A stretch of DNA of 64,000 bases from Bolinopsis microptera (taxonomy: Eukaryota; Ctenophora; Tentaculata; Lobata; Bolinopsidae). The position numbers and the translations under genes were made by a program. Where the stretch lies: the NCBI RefSeq assembly GCF_026151205.1, contig NC_087080.1, positions 2,087,096 to 2,151,095 on the forward strand, in the 5' to 3' direction. A model generated the notes under the pieces. It saw only the letters and a program-made list of their open reading frames with translations, was not told the origin of the DNA and ran no database searches. Positions 1 through 11,935 of the stretch are shown in pieces (positions within the stretch are counted from its first letter, which is position 1; every line of letters starts with the position of its first letter).

Positions 1-798
1 TCCCACTGCACAAATATTATTACAATCGAGATAAACTTCAAGAACATTAACTATTTTACTTAGAATTACAACTTCAAAACTAAAGAATGAGAACTTATTT
101 TCCCATTTTTTGCGACCCATTACATAATAACAGCAATCGAATCTAATATAAGAGGAAACTTAAATCTGACGGACAAATACGAAAACTGTTGCTGATGTTC
201 AATATATTTATTTATATAATAATGATTACCTTACATTCTTACTAACCATATTCCAAAACCGGACCCGGATCGGATGGCTTTTCTTTTTTTTTTCCTTTTT
301 TTTTTTTTTGGCATCTTGGACACCATCTGATTCCGGGTTCAGGGCTATGGGAACAGGTCATGTAATCTTATCTCCCAGTAATTTAATATACTATGTATTG
401 ATTGGAGATTAGGGATAGAAGAAAGAAGCGAGGGGGGCAGAATGAGGCATTAACAAAATTTTAGGGGCAACACACGGATAATTTAATTAATTTAAATTTT
501 AGTAAAAAACTAAGTTATATCATATTTCTTTGAATTGAGAGTATAAAAACTTTTCAAATGATCAAACAATTTAACGATTTCAAAGTTATGATAGTTACAA
601 ACACAAAATCTAACTTTTATAATCATATTTTATTATTAATATATCCAGAATATAGTCAACTAAATTCAGTCTTAATTATCTGATACCTGCAGAGGGTGCA
701 CGAGGGCATTAAGTTCCCAATTCAGGATATTATAACACAAAAAATCAAAAATATCACCCCTAACTCAAACCAACCTACTCAGCCCGATCTCTGAATCT
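1..798. other. Non-coding, AT-rich
   Basis: This stretch holds T-rich tracts near 280-310 and no convincing exon. It lies downstream of the minus-strand gene that ends at 799, so it probably includes that gene's 3' UTR and intergenic DNA. Confidence 0.4.
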
Positions 799-1735
799 CT
801 AGAATCTTCCCAACAATACCCAGCAGCTGGGGAACACTCCTAAAATAGCAATGTCCTTATCCATAGCACTACACAAGTCTGCAACTTGTCTGTTCTTGAT
901 CATCAACAGATACAGAGACTTCAACAACAGATCGAAGGTTGATACAGCGTCCCCGTTAACATTACTCAACTTGTCCGTGGTGTCCGGAAGGGAGAAGATA
1001 AGAGCTCCTCCGATCTCTAGGATCTGGTCCTCTGTTAGGGGACTCCCAGCTAAATTGTATGCCGTCCTGAGAGAATAGGATCGTAATTTGTTGGTTGTTG
1101 TCGCTAATCATCTTTATTGTATATAGTTTTGGAGATATAGAACCGTCTTTGAAAAATTGTAAGAAGATCTTTTCTCAACGTAGTTTGGTCCAATTGCAAT
1201 AGGCTCTTAAGAACTTTGAGAAACGATCTTATTAAAAATGTTTACAGATGGTTCCAGATACATCTTATACATATCTCCCGAACTAATAGTGGATAATTGT
1301 TAATATTGCCCCCATGCGGCCTCTATAATTCACGTGGTCTCTACGATATGACAATCTCTCATTTAATGATGTGATCATTGTTATATCAATTAAAGATACA
1401 TGAAGGTTTCAATACTTTAAACTATATCAGAAATAATTTGAGACTAATGTCACTGAAGAGTGAAGATGACGCCTCAAGTAACCATGCTACATGTTTGTCA
1501 TCTTGCAACATGTTTGACTGTCTGTAAATCGATAGTTTGATCTCATATTATATGCAACAAATTATCTAGTTTAATTATTAAAAGGAGAGACTGACTAAAA
1601 TTTCTTCTCCTAACAAACATATAAACTCGTACCTAGCACAGGGAACAGTAGCGTCGACAAGAGTGTTCTTTGCTATCCTAACAGTCACTATATTAATCAA
1701 GCTCACCCTCAGCTCTGTCCAATCTGGTTCATTCC
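799..1735 (-). CDS. Unrecognised gene, last two coding exons
   Basis: Two exons can be joined on the minus strand: 1633-1735 (acceptor tttgtcag, donor gctag|gtacga) and 799-1066 (acceptor ttctctcag), ending in a TAG stop. The split AG+G codon restores an arginine, giving about 122 residues of C-terminal sequence. The peptide is hydrophobic and helical in character (for example LLLKSLYLLMIKN and DIAILGVFPSCWVLLGRF at the end) with an acidic stretch SPLTEDQILEIGG. I do not recognise a family. Upstream exons should lie beyond 1735 but were not identified. Real coding status is supported by the long open frame, splice signals on both exons and matching phase, not by homology. Confidence 0.5.
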
Positions 1736-2331
1736 CTGACAAATGTGCGAATTAATTAGCAAATTTCACAATTTTAATAACATACCGCGTGGGTCTAGAT
1801 TTGGGAACCGACCGGAAATATGGTTTCCGGCTACATACCTACTGCTCCGGTTCCACAGTTGGGTTACCTTGCTAGGTTCTACAGTTGGGCTACCTTGCTA
1901 GAAATCAGGTCCAGTCCGGCCACAGGATTCATTTTCAGTCCGGTAATGGAAATACGACCTACTCGCTCTAGAGTCTCAGTCTGTTACGGACAGTGTGTCT
2001 AGATCACGTGGTATTAGTTATGTGTATAACCATACTCTCACTATGTACGCGTATAACACCACTTACTTACAGGCTAGGTGACCGCTTATCACCAATTCAA
2101 CAACTGATTAGGGAGCTCGCTAATTGCAATTAGAGCTACAATTAGAGCTACACATACACACGTAGATTAGGACTAGTTAAGGGCAACACAACTTGAATAA
2201 TCTTAATAAATACCACCTGTATTTACACACAAAAGCAGAAACTCAAACAGAAACACACTTGAATATGAACTATTCACTATTCATGTATAACCGGAAATGA
2301 AAGAAGCAGCCAACTACCTGTATCGAAGTTT
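1736..2331. other. No gene seen; GC-richer patch with ACCGG motifs
   Basis: Between about 1797 and 1990 the sequence carries several ccgg-containing words (gaaccgaccgg, tttccggctac). Similar words occur at 63795-63960, so the two may be fragments of one dispersed repeat family. No exon was supported here. Confidence 0.3.
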
Positions 2332-2600
2332 TTGACTGAACATTGCGTGGAACGGGAACTAAATTTCGAACAAATAAAGTCGGGTAAGGTACATTATATA
2401 GAATATGTTAATATAAATATATATAGAATAGTTAACGACAATATATTATTACAGGAACCTGATAAAGAAGTTGTTGCAGAGAATCTCGCTGGCGTTATTC
2501 AACTCCTTCCTCCTCGCCTCCCCCTACACAGCACTCCTTTATTAACTTGTACAGCTGCTGGTCGCGCTAGTGCTAATCTTATAAACCCTGGTGAGGGGTA
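2332..2600 (+). other. Possible exon(s) leading into a minisatellite
   Basis: An open frame runs from about 2332 to 2600. A splice of 2392-2453 (donor aag|gtacat, acceptor ttattacag) keeps the frame. The second part ends at cccctg-like cctg|gtgagg, a good donor near 2590. The encoded peptide, with words such as KEVVAENLAGVIQLLPP, is not recognised and there is no ATG in frame at the start, so an upstream exon would be needed. The 58-bp array that follows copies the end of this frame and the donor. It could equally be non-coding repeat. Confidence 0.25.
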
Positions 2601-2981
2601 ATGAGGGGTAATGTTTTAGTATGTTGCTGGTCCGTTAGCGCTAATCTTATAAACCCTGGTGAGGGGTAATGTTTTAGTATGTTGCTGGTCCGCTAGCGCT
2701 AATCTTATAAACTCTGGTGAGGGGTAATGTTTTAGTATGTTGCTGGTCCGCTAGCGCTAATCTTATAAACCCTGGTGAGGGGTAATGTTTTAGTATATTG
2801 ATGGTCCGCTAGCGCTAGTCTTATGAACCCTGGTGAGGGGGTAATGTTTAAGTATGTTGCTGGTCCGCTAGCGCTATCCTTATAAACCCTGGTGAGGGGT
2901 AAATGTTTTAAATTTTTTGCTGGTTCCGCTAGCGCTATTTTATTAAACCCTGGTGAGGGGTTAAATGTTTTTAGTATGTTT
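2563..2981. repeat. 58-bp minisatellite, about 7 copies, truncated by gap
   Basis: The unit contains ctggtccgctagcgctaatc, then ttataaaccctggtgagggg, then taatgttttagtatgttg. Copies start near 2563, 2624, 2682, 2740, 2798, 2856 and 2916. They degrade to the right, with extra bases suggesting poor sequence quality, and the array runs into the N gap. Each unit carries ctg|gtgagg, a good match to a 5' splice site. Confidence 0.9.
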
Positions 2982-3081
2982 NNNNNNNNNNNNNNNNNNN
3001 NNNNNNNNNNNNNNNNNNNNNNNNNNNNNNNNNNNNNNNNNNNNNNNNNNNNNNNNNNNNNNNNNNNNNNNNNNNNNNNNN
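2982..3081. other. Assembly gap of 100 N
   Basis: Exactly 100 N, the usual placeholder for a gap of unknown size. It interrupts a tandem repeat, so the true length of the array is unknown and the sequences either side may not be correctly ordered. Confidence 0.98.
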
Positions 3082-4330
3082 GTAGGAACCATGATGCTTA
3101 CGAACATTCTCAAAGGAAAGGACTAAGGGGCACTTTTTAAAATGGTTTCCTAGTTTTCTAAAAGGTCGTGCTCAAGAATTCATTTGGTTTCTACTCTCTC
3201 TAAAGAAAAGTTTTTAATTTGGGTTCCCAGGGCCATTCGGGGACCTGTTTTTTTTAACCTTTATATAGATCCTCTATAGATTTTTAAAAGGGAATGGCTT
3301 CACAATTTATGGTATGCAGTGACCACCAGATCTTAAAAAATTTTAAAAACCCACAACCGGGGCGAAACGTTACTCTCTAAGCTCAGGGGAGCTTTGCTCT
3401 TTTAGAGCTTGGATAAAAAAGACTTTCTGAATGAAGACAGAAAAAACACAGAAACTTTTTTGGGTCCTATTCCGCCTACGAGAGATCAATATAAAGGGGT
3501 GAATTTTGGGAGTGACACAACTATTCGATTTGTAGCACAGTTAAGAACTTGGATACAAAAGGACTCTGGGCTTACTATGAGCAACCCATTTTTTAGTTGA
3601 AGAAAAATTTTTCCCCAACACTACGCAACCCACTAAGAACGGTTTCTTCTGCTATAAAAAACAGTTAAACAATTTTATAGCCTCGTTGTTTTTTTTTTTT
3701 GGACTACGTAACCCATGTTTTACGCATCTCCAAACCCAACACAACTAAGTTTATTAAAATCCTGTGCAAAAGCAGTAACGGAAAATAAAATTTTTGATCA
3801 CCTAGGCGCGATCTTGAAAAATTGCACGGGCTTAAAACCAAAAAGAGTGATTTTTAAAATATGCCCCTATCTTTTAAGGCTATTAAGGGAATACGCCACT
3901 TACCTCAAGATATGTTTAAGTATGCTCACCATGGACACACTGTTAGGCCAAGTCCCTTATCGTTCAACCAAGGGGTTTTGTGACGTAGTTTTAGTGGTTG
4001 GGCCCAGTTTTTTTTTAAAGCACTAACCCAAATCATTTTAAAAATGTTATTCTGTTAGCGTTTTAAAACCGCACTGGACTTTTTTGTTTACTTTTTCACA
4101 CTGAGGTAGCAAAAAAAGTTTATAATAATTTTAAAACCCCTCTTTGACTTATCTAAATTAATTACTTTTTTTGGGAAATTTTTATGAACAATTTTACTAA
4201 ACTTTATTTTTCTTTTTAAAAATTTTGTTTAAAAATTTTGTAAATAGTTGTAAATACACGCTGAGTAAAAGTGTACGCTTAAAAATGGTGTTTTTAAATT
4301 TTAATTTTTTAAATTTAAATTAATTAATCT
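3082..4330. other. Low-quality or decayed sequence, no intact gene
   Basis: The stretch is full of homopolymer runs (for example near 3249, 3690 and 4008) and short broken frames, as if from unpolished reads or a decayed retroelement. Open frames at 3409-3600 and 3715-4026 show no recognisable domain. I see no supported gene. Confidence 0.35.
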
Positions 4331-4339
4331 TCATAGTTG

Positions 4340-5180
4340 CTCTTGAAAAGTCTCTCTAAAGTCTCTCTCAGTTTGTTGATATCTATGCCCCCAAGGTACG
4401 TTTTTCCAGCTGGTTTCCAGAACAGCTTTAAAGTCTACTTTCCTCTGTAGGTGTTTTAGAGTCATGAATTTTTTTTAAGTGTTCAAGACTAACCCACACT
4501 TTTTGCTGCTTCCCAAGCCTGTCCAGGATAGTTTTGCCCCATTCAATTATATCAGTGATAAGGGCACCATCATCTGAGAATTTGAACATATGCATATTTC
4601 AGCACAAATCCTCTACACCCTGTGCAGGCTTAAGAGTGAACCCAGGAGTCTGAGTCATCATCTATAGCCACTGTCATGATATAGTCAATCACGATGATGA
4701 ACAAGTATGAGGTGTCTCTTTGCAGTACTCTCCCGAATCCTGATCCTACCAGGACTTCGAAGACCCCTGTAATTACCATCTATTCTGGTATACCATTTGC
4801 TTTAAGTATCTTAATAACTCTGACTTACTTCAGCGTCCGAGTATTGATGCGCTGTCTCCATAAAACTCTATCCGCCATAAGTCCGCCCATTTTCTCCAGT
4901 GTCGTTGAGACCCGTGTCAGCTCGTAGGCTATCAACATAAGTCATGGCTGGTCTTAATAAGCAAACCTTTATGTACACTGTCAAAGGCTTTATTAAATCT
5001 ATAAACACCATAGTGCCTTCACACTCATGGCCTTTAGACCCTATATAATTCTTCACAGAACAAGAATGTGCGAAGTTGTAGAGCAACCAGGTCTGAAGCC
5101 ATTCTGGTTGTCTCTTAGTTCTTCTTCAAGTCTTTGCTTCATCCTGCTCAGCATTTTGATTAGAGTTTTACTTTTTGTTT
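4340..5180 (-). pseudogene. Decayed LINE reverse transcriptase fragment
   Basis: On the minus strand, pieces of a reverse transcriptase can be read in order across several frames: a stretch with MKQRLEEELRDNQNGFRPG near 5080-5150, then GTMVFIDL (core motif A region, aspartate kept but the rest altered) near 4990-5010, then a run ending SYLFIIVIDYIM near 4680-4715, then FSDDGALITDIIEWGK near 4545-4590 in the place of the catalytic YADD or FADD box. Stops and frameshifts separate these pieces, so the copy is dead. The motif order and spacing fit an APE-type non-LTR retrotransposon of the RTE/CR1 group. No 5' end was found. Confidence 0.75.
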
Positions 5181-6178
5181 CTGATTTCTAGAAAATCATA
5201 AGACGTGGCACTTGTAGCACTCTTTTGCAATAACTACCTACAATGATATCCATTACCCATGACATGTATAGTTTCTTTTAGGGGGTTATAGAGGTGTCAT
5301 GATTTTAGCATCCACAAGCAATATATAGGTGATCTGGAACTCAATCTTATCAATACTCCTACATGATTTTATGAAGTGATTGTTGCAGTGAATGAATTTA
5401 ATATATATTGTGTTAAATTCCTATTTTGGACTCTTAAACTCTTTAATTTTATATGTTATTGGATTGAACCAAGTAACATGTTACTCTAGCGAGATCTCCA
5501 TCCAAAAAGATTAGTCTGCGGGAGCTGTTTTTATTACTTTACTATACATCTTCGGAGGGTAGGTAACATTTCTACTACATTTAAGCTCTTCCTATAGACC
5601 TGCCTCTTGATCTTCTTCCTATTTTTGGGGTTGTCATTCAAGTAGACAGTTGGGTAACCGATCTTCAGGCATTCTACGGACAAGTCCAAAGCAATGCACT
5701 ATTTTGTTGTAAGTATCGTTCAGTAAGGGAAGTTATTATGCCCTTCTTAAAACATCCCTTGACCAAGAGGAAGATTAAGTGTGTGTGTAATGTCACCAGA
5801 CAGTAACCACCAACTCTATTCAAAGATTCAAGATCCACTTGTCACAGAAAAATATTCGAAGAGATTCTTTCAGATATTATAGTATATAGTACATTAAAAA
5901 TTCAAGGTGTTATATTATTATAACCTGATCTTGCCCCTCCGGGGTCCCATCATAAGCACATTCAACTTAATCTTATCTTTACCTAGATGTTACCTGAAAT
6001 CGCAGAACTGGTTGGACAATGGACATCAAGACTACTGTCACAGCCTGGTGACCTAGAGCTAAATGAGCTACTGTTTCCTGTGTAGACCCCCAGATGCTGG
6101 ACAGCTAGGATGTTCCTCGCCTTGTGAGTAACTTCAAGATCAGTGTTATGGATTTAATGAAATAAGGCCAGAGGGGGG

Positions 6179-6216
<38 letters not shown>

Positions 6217-6760
6217 AGGATCAAAATTTTCGACCTAAATTTATTCTCTAAACAAAGTCACATTCATTATTCAATTGGTGTCTTAATTATGGATATACTG
6301 GACCTGATAATGTGATGTAAGATGACGTGATAATACAGAATAACATGAAAGCCTTCATTCAATTAACCTCATTTTCACGATAGGACTATAAACTTCCAAA
6401 ATTAGGGGATGGGCAGGTCAAATCATAGTCCTAACTTCAGGATATATATAGGCATTCAATAACTATGATATATTGACTTGAAATTGAATATTATCACAGG
6501 GAAAATATAATGACAATTCTTGTTGACACTGAGCACTAAACTAATGACAGCTAAGTAAAGATTCAGTTCAAGCCATCTAAAGCGACTCATGAATATTGAA
6601 TATGTACATTAGAACTTATTTTATGAAGTTTGGGTTTTATGATAAAGTTATTATATGCTACTTATATGAATGCTTTTTCAAAGAGATGCGTATTTATTCT
6701 CTTTTTAAACAAGACGATATCGGTTAATGTTCTCAATTGCTAAGGAAGCTGATTCCAAAC
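5180..6760. other. No gene seen; long poly-G tract at about 6174-6216
   Basis: The stretch is AT-rich apart from a near-pure run of about 35 G. No exon with matching phase or homology was found on either strand. Confidence 0.4.
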
Positions 6761-6779
6761 AAAGGGTCCACAGTAACTA

Positions 6780-7500
6780 AAGCTTCTCTCAGTTTACTAT
6801 AATTGAAACAGTAGGAACATTTAGGAGGAAATAGTCTTGTTCAGTCCGTAGTACACGTACAGGTTGACTCTTAATGTTGATGCATTTGGTGATATAATTT
6901 TGAGCTACGTTGTTGGTCACACATTTGAACACGGTTAGAGCAATCTTATACTCTATTTGTTGTCTTATTGGAAGAAAATGGGCTTTTTTCAGGAATGAGT
7001 GACACTGTGAGCACAATGTTATGTTATGATTACCCTTGTCAGTTTTAGTTTTACAATGATATTTCAATTCCTTGTTTCTGTTGTAAAAGAAAGCACACAA
7101 ATGACCTTACTTGAATATTCCAGCTGACACTGTTCTTAACGTATATAATAATCAGTTCTGCTAGGATACAACCTGATTAGTTTTCCTATTTTAAAAAAAT
7201 CATATAGTTAATCCATAGAGTTGTGTCAAATGATATTGAATCTCCGAAAAGAGTGACAGAGGTTAAGCTCGTTAGGTTTTTGGTCATTAAATGTTTAGGC
7301 AGTAATTTTTGATTAATTGTTCTAATTCTCGTGCAGTGCCCTCGAATCATTGATAAACAACGTAAACTCAATTTACATAAACCAATATTTCTGGTGGTAC
7401 TATATCCGCCGAAATTCCCTTCCTCAGGAACGAAAAATCTATTATAGCCATAAATTAAGTCAAACAATTGCCTAAAATTGTTGTAAACTAAATTCATGGG
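6780..7500 (-). pseudogene. Decayed 3' end of a CR1/L2-like LINE
   Basis: The minus-strand frame at 6789-7100 contains LPIRQQIEYKIALTVFKCV, which matches the well-conserved C-terminal tail of CR1/L2/Jockey-type LINE polymerases (consensus LHWLPVRxRIxFKIxxLxxKxL). A second frame at 7186-7497 lies next to it and may belong to the same element or an unrelated one; it has no recognised motif. Nothing upstream of the tail is readable, so this is a 5'-truncated relic. Confidence 0.6.
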
Positions 7501-8314
7501 AGGACTTATTTTAAAGGAGACTAAGATTTCAGCAGAGCATATACATGATATATGATTTAACGAATTTAAGTATCGTTAAATTTATACAAGTCGCTACTGC
7601 GTGTTATAGGGTAAATGTATGTGATGCTATGTAATTGATGTATGTAATGTTGACTCGTCTTTAAATAATTTCCCAGATCGAAAATATTTTAGTCAAAAAA
7701 AGCTAGCTGAATAAATTTAAAAAAATTAAATGATATGGAAAAAATGGTCTTAAAAAATACGACCTAATATTGTTGTTGACTGAAATTAACAAAAGTTTGT
7801 GACTTATATTATGGTAACCATAATATTTATGGGAACCAAAGTTATTGTGAACCAAATTTTTTCAGGCATGGTGGGCTGAACATGGAGCTACCGAAAGCTG
7901 CGAATCATTAGAAATAAACTCACAAATGCAGCAGACAGACAGAAGCATTAGTTTGAGTTAAGTTGTAAAGCTTCTTTAAACTTTTCATCACAAAGAGAAA
8001 TTTGTGTTAAATAGTAGTGGTAAATTTAAAGGGCGTGTTGGTAGACCTAATACAAACTTATATCAAATATGCTTGTTGATGACCTTAAATATAGAAACTT
8101 AGAACTTAGAAATTTGAGTGATTTAAATGAAATAAGGGATATTGCTAGCTGTAGGAAGGTGTTGGAAACTGTTGTACTAGGCACAGATTACGTAGTTAAG
8201 ATGTTTTCTTAATGGAGTTCTATTAACTATGTATGATCCTGTTTTATAATAAGATTATTTGTATAGAGTCGTATATAATAATGTTTCTTCTTAGACTGCC
8301 AGAGAGCACAGAAG
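7500..8314. other. No gene seen
   Basis: AT-rich sequence without supported exons. A candidate acceptor, tttcttcttag at about 8284-8294, precedes the possible start codon at 8315. Confidence 0.35.
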
Positions 8315-10174
8315 ATGGCTACTAGACAGCTAAAATCGATACTTTACGAGCCACCAGGGGATGCCTTTTTTCGATGGATAAAGTAAGTGCACCGACTTTT
8401 GACGCTTAAAAAAGTAAAAAGGACTTTTCACAGAGATATTTTGGTACCATCTTATGATGGCCTCTCATATGTATCTTTCGCCTTTCGGATCAATTTATTC
8501 CGGTCAACAAAGTTTCCTACTCCAGGCCATTAAATTGCTCCGTCAAAAACGCTATTATACCGGAGTTTTATTATAGTCAGGAGTTGGACGTTTTTCTGTA
8601 CGCTTAGCTTGTCAATCTATGGTGTAGTTACCGTATAATATAAATGCTGTGAACACATTTTTCACTTGCTCGTTGACGAGGGTCACGTGATGGTAGGCGA
8701 ATTTGTCAAGTTTATACGACTATTGTAATTGTACAATAAAATATTTATATTTTTGTATCCTTGTATCCGTGACCTCTGACAGGACACCGGTCATCTCGCC
8801 CAATTTTCCCGGGAGAATCAGATCTCATGTCAACTAGCGCGTGATCATCCCGGCCTGGGTGGTCCACTTGTAATGTTGTCAAACGGGAACCTCGGCCTCG
8901 CACATCTGGTAGTGAAGTACTGATTACAGCTGCAGGTCCTCCAAATTCACGAAGTCCAACAAGTCCTTGTATGAGCCATCAGTGTAAATCACGGTACTTT
9001 TCTAATCATAATCGCTTAGCTTGGCATCATTCAATGGACATTTGTTGTTCAAAAGAAGAAAAGTCAAAAATGAGAGTGAACGGTGACTGCTTATTGCATA
9101 AGCTCTTAAATCTGCTAACCGTACATAGCTCACGCAGCTGTCTACAGTTGCTGGGCTCGTTCCGGTCAGAAATTTAAAGTTTACTGCGGCGTGGGGCTAC
9201 ATCGTCGTTCTGCTGTCGTGTACATTTAAGAATGTGGTGTGGAAAGAGTTCTGACTTTTCCTGGAGTAAAGATATATGTCGGCCGTCTTTGTCACGGAGA
9301 AGTCTTTAAAGCTTTAAAGCTCTGAGCTTGACCTATTAAAAGACAAAAGATACATTTGCACGTCACGAGTAATGTGACCTACTGAAAAAAAAATCGGGCA
9401 ATTTGAAAATTTAGTCAAGTTCACACATGCACAATCAACCCCTCATTGGTGTGATCCTCTGATCCGGGAAATCGAGATGTCCTCTCACAAACAACAGTTA
9501 TTAGTAACAAGCATAACACGATTTTCCAATCTATTAACGAAGTTTGAGCATTTTAGGGTCAAAGCAGAGACTTGGGTCGATGTGATCGGCTTAAAAATAA
9601 CAAATTTGGGGTATCTTTATTTTACATCTTGGTCGAGACCTGTCACCAGCAATATGATTTCATGTTGCCTTATTCAGGCGGGCGAAACTCACGTTACATG
9701 CGATCTGATCATCTGACTCTCACGATCGAGATCGTAGCTTTAACTCACCAGCTCCAACACGGTTTTTTAGACTTTTTTCGGTTTTTCGAGCTGCCCTTCT
9801 CCCTGAGGCCACGATTGAAAAACATACAATATATTATATCTTTATTCTTTATATGTTACATGCATTCCCCTGCAGTAGTGAAAAGTAAATTGTTTGTTTT
9901 ATTTCAGTGTCGACAGCTCAAACTATGGTGGTATCTTATCGCTACAATGCTGCTAACTAGACTCTTGGATGAAGTTAAGTTGTTTTAGTCAGATGATCTA
10001 CTTTTTGGCGTTTCCTACTGCCCTAGTTATAGTAGTTCAAGGTTTAACTGTAAATATAGTGTTAAGTAGGTTTCAATACTTCCCTGCCACCTTTTCAGAC
10101 ATTGCAGAGATGTGTGACCGCACAATTCTCAAACCGAAGAATCAAAAGGAGTTATTGATTTATCGGTATATAAA
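8315..10174 (+). CDS. Possible spliced gene, 5' exons only
   Basis: Three exon-like pieces keep phase on the plus strand: 8315-8382 (ATG in gaagATGGCT, starting MATRQLKSIL, donor aa|gtaagt), a 23-nt microexon near 9909-9931 (acceptor tttatttcag, donor ggtg|gtatct), and 10099-10174 (acceptor ccaccttttcag, donor ataaa|gtatgt). Joined, they give about 55 residues with no stop. No family is recognised and no downstream exon was found, so the gene may be partial, decayed or a coincidence of splice-like words. The pyrimidine-rich acceptor and start context of the first piece are the best support. Confidence 0.3.
8383..9908. other. Probable intron or intergenic, no gene recognised
   Basis: Short frames occur (for example 8971-9177) but carry no recognisable domain. 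A more GC-rich patch near 8760-8960 contains cccgggag and ccggcctggg words that resemble repeat DNA. Confidence 0.3.
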
Positions 10175-10744
10175 GTATGTATGCTTTATCAAACAAAGCC
10201 ACTAGGTAAGCAAATTCAAATATTTTGACAGTTCATACTGCGGTTATACATTGCAGCCAATGCGCAGCAAACAAGAGCTTGCCACTGCTATAAGCATTCG
10301 TATTCGTAGCTTGTTTGAATCTCAAATTTATTCGAATTATCATAAGTAGCCGGAAGCCCGTCCTGCGGACGGAGTTCTTCAGCACAAAATCGATTCTCAA
10401 ACATTTTAAATCTACCCTTTCTCATTTCTACTTCTTTTCCTTTCACAATTTTCATGTTTTTAAAAAACTTCTTACCCCTATCCATGTCACCTATGATTCA
10501 TGCATTTCTAGCTTCTCGGACAGTGCTGTCTTTTCCCTCATTGGCAAATCCTGAAAGTTTTATGAAAAATATAGATCAGAGTTATGTTTGTTCTGCACGT
10601 CTGCATTTCAGGTATTCGTGACACAGTTTACGTGTGATGACGTGGGCATCTCTCAACACACTTTGCAGCATGAGCGACGGTGCCGTGGCGGGATATCTGG
10701 AAATGTAGCCTTGAGCTCAGTTTATTTTTCTCCGTCACCTCACC

Positions 10745-11040
10745 CGGGGAGGGGGGGGGGGGAGCCAATGACTTTGGGTACTTTGGGGACAAGTGCAGAA
10801 TTTCGCCAGCAATTTAACCTCAAGTCTCCAAGATTTTTAGCCCCCATTGGTACCCAAAAGTCTCCTTTAGAAGTCATTTAATAAAAGATAATATCAAAAC
10901 TACATAAAACTCGCCAAAACTTTGGGTACTTATGGGGACAAATGGAAAATTTCACCAGCGATTTGACCTTCAGTCCCTATGATTTTCGTCCCCATTGGTG
11001 CTCAAAAGTCTCCATCAGTAGTCATTGCCCCCCCCCCCTC
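10745..11040. repeat. MITE-like inverted repeat with G/C-run ends
   Basis: The left end reads a G run, then gccaatgactttgggtac; the right end reads gtctccatcagtagtcattg followed by a C run, roughly the reverse complement. Two internal copies of a motif (tttgggtacttnnggggaca and cccattggtncccaaaagtc) also face each other. About 295 bp, non-coding. It looks like a small inverted-repeat element; target duplication was not resolved because the ends are homopolymers. Confidence 0.5.
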
Positions 11041-11239
11041 ATCCTGTGTCGGCTGTATTCAATTCTGATTGTACCACGGTTAAAAAATGCCAGTTAAATG
11101 TACCAACTCTCGTTTTATTTATTGTACCGACTCTCGCTCTTCGACCACGCTTTTCGTCTACTTGGCGTAGGGCGCGGTAATATTTCATGTAATCACGCAC
11201 ACACGTATCGCGCGCGATGTAGAAATAAGTGCAGCGCAC

Positions 11240-11475
11240 ATGGTCTTGTGGGTGACCCCCGTAATCCATGTGGTGGGGCAGGAGGGTCAAGCACTGTTTT
11301 TGTGGGTGACCCCCGTAATCCATGTGGTGGGGCAGGAGGGTCAAGCACTGTTTTTTCTGAAATGAACCTCCTGATCCATGTGGTGGGGCAGGAGGGTCAA
11401 GCACTGTTTCTGAAATGAACCTCCTGATCCATGCGGTGGGGCAGGAGGGTCAAGCAATGTTCTTTTCAGGTTGAC
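11240..11475. repeat. Minisatellite, about 4 copies of a 55-65 bp unit, ending in a hairpin
   Basis: The unit contains ccatgtggtggggcaggagg followed by gtcaagcactg. The first copies carry gtgacccccgtaatc, the later ones gaaatgaacctcctgatc. The last copy faces an inverted match: gcaggagggtcaa near 11441 pairs with ttgaccctcctgc near 11471, which would form a 13-bp stem. Confidence 0.8.
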
Positions 11476-11688
11476 CCTCCTGCGCCATTATACGAACAGC
11501 TCTCTATGCTGGATAAGCTTCGAAAGTATTTTGAAGAGGTTCGGGGTGCCATACTTGCGACATTACCTGAACTTTACACCATATTTCAAGCCAAACTTTC
11601 ACATTCAGACGATCTAGATCGCGATCAAGAATGTTACATTCCCATTGGCCACAACTTCCTGCTAACAGTAGGGGCTGTCTCACTATAA
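11471..11688 (+). other. Exon-like open frame, unrecognised
   Basis: After a good acceptor (tgttcttttcag) an open frame of about 72 residues runs to a TAA at 11686-11688. It contains LYEQLSMLDKLRKYFEEVRG, which looks like an amphipathic helix. No family is recognised and no upstream exon was found. It may be the last exon of a transposon-encoded or host gene. Confidence 0.3.
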
Positions 11689-11699
11689 TTACGGAAGGT

Positions 11700-11935
11700 A
11701 TCTGTCATCTGACAGATGGGTATAGGACGCAGCGGCCGAAGTCACTGCGGCGGTGGACGGTACAGCGGAGGACGGTACAGCGGAGGACGGTACGGCGGTA
11801 GTTTCCAAAAAGGTTGTACGGTGCGGCGGATCACATGACACCCACTTTACTTTGGACAGTACGGCGGTACTACTACTACTGTCTTAGGTACAGTTTCTAC
11901 CGTCCACCGCCGCAGTGACCGGTTCCCGTCAGATC
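11700..11935. repeat. Short tandem GGCGGTAC/GGACGGTACAGCGGA region
   Basis: The words ggacggtacagcgga and gtacggcggta repeat several times, and an inverted match (gtccaccgccgcagtgac against gtcactgcggcggtggac near 11741) brackets the block. It is non-coding and may be a small hairpin element of about 190 bp (11741-11920). Confidence 0.5.

Noticed and set aside
10588-10740. Possible fourth exon of the small plus-strand gene after acceptor gcatttcag
   Set aside because: In the required phase it meets a stop at once.
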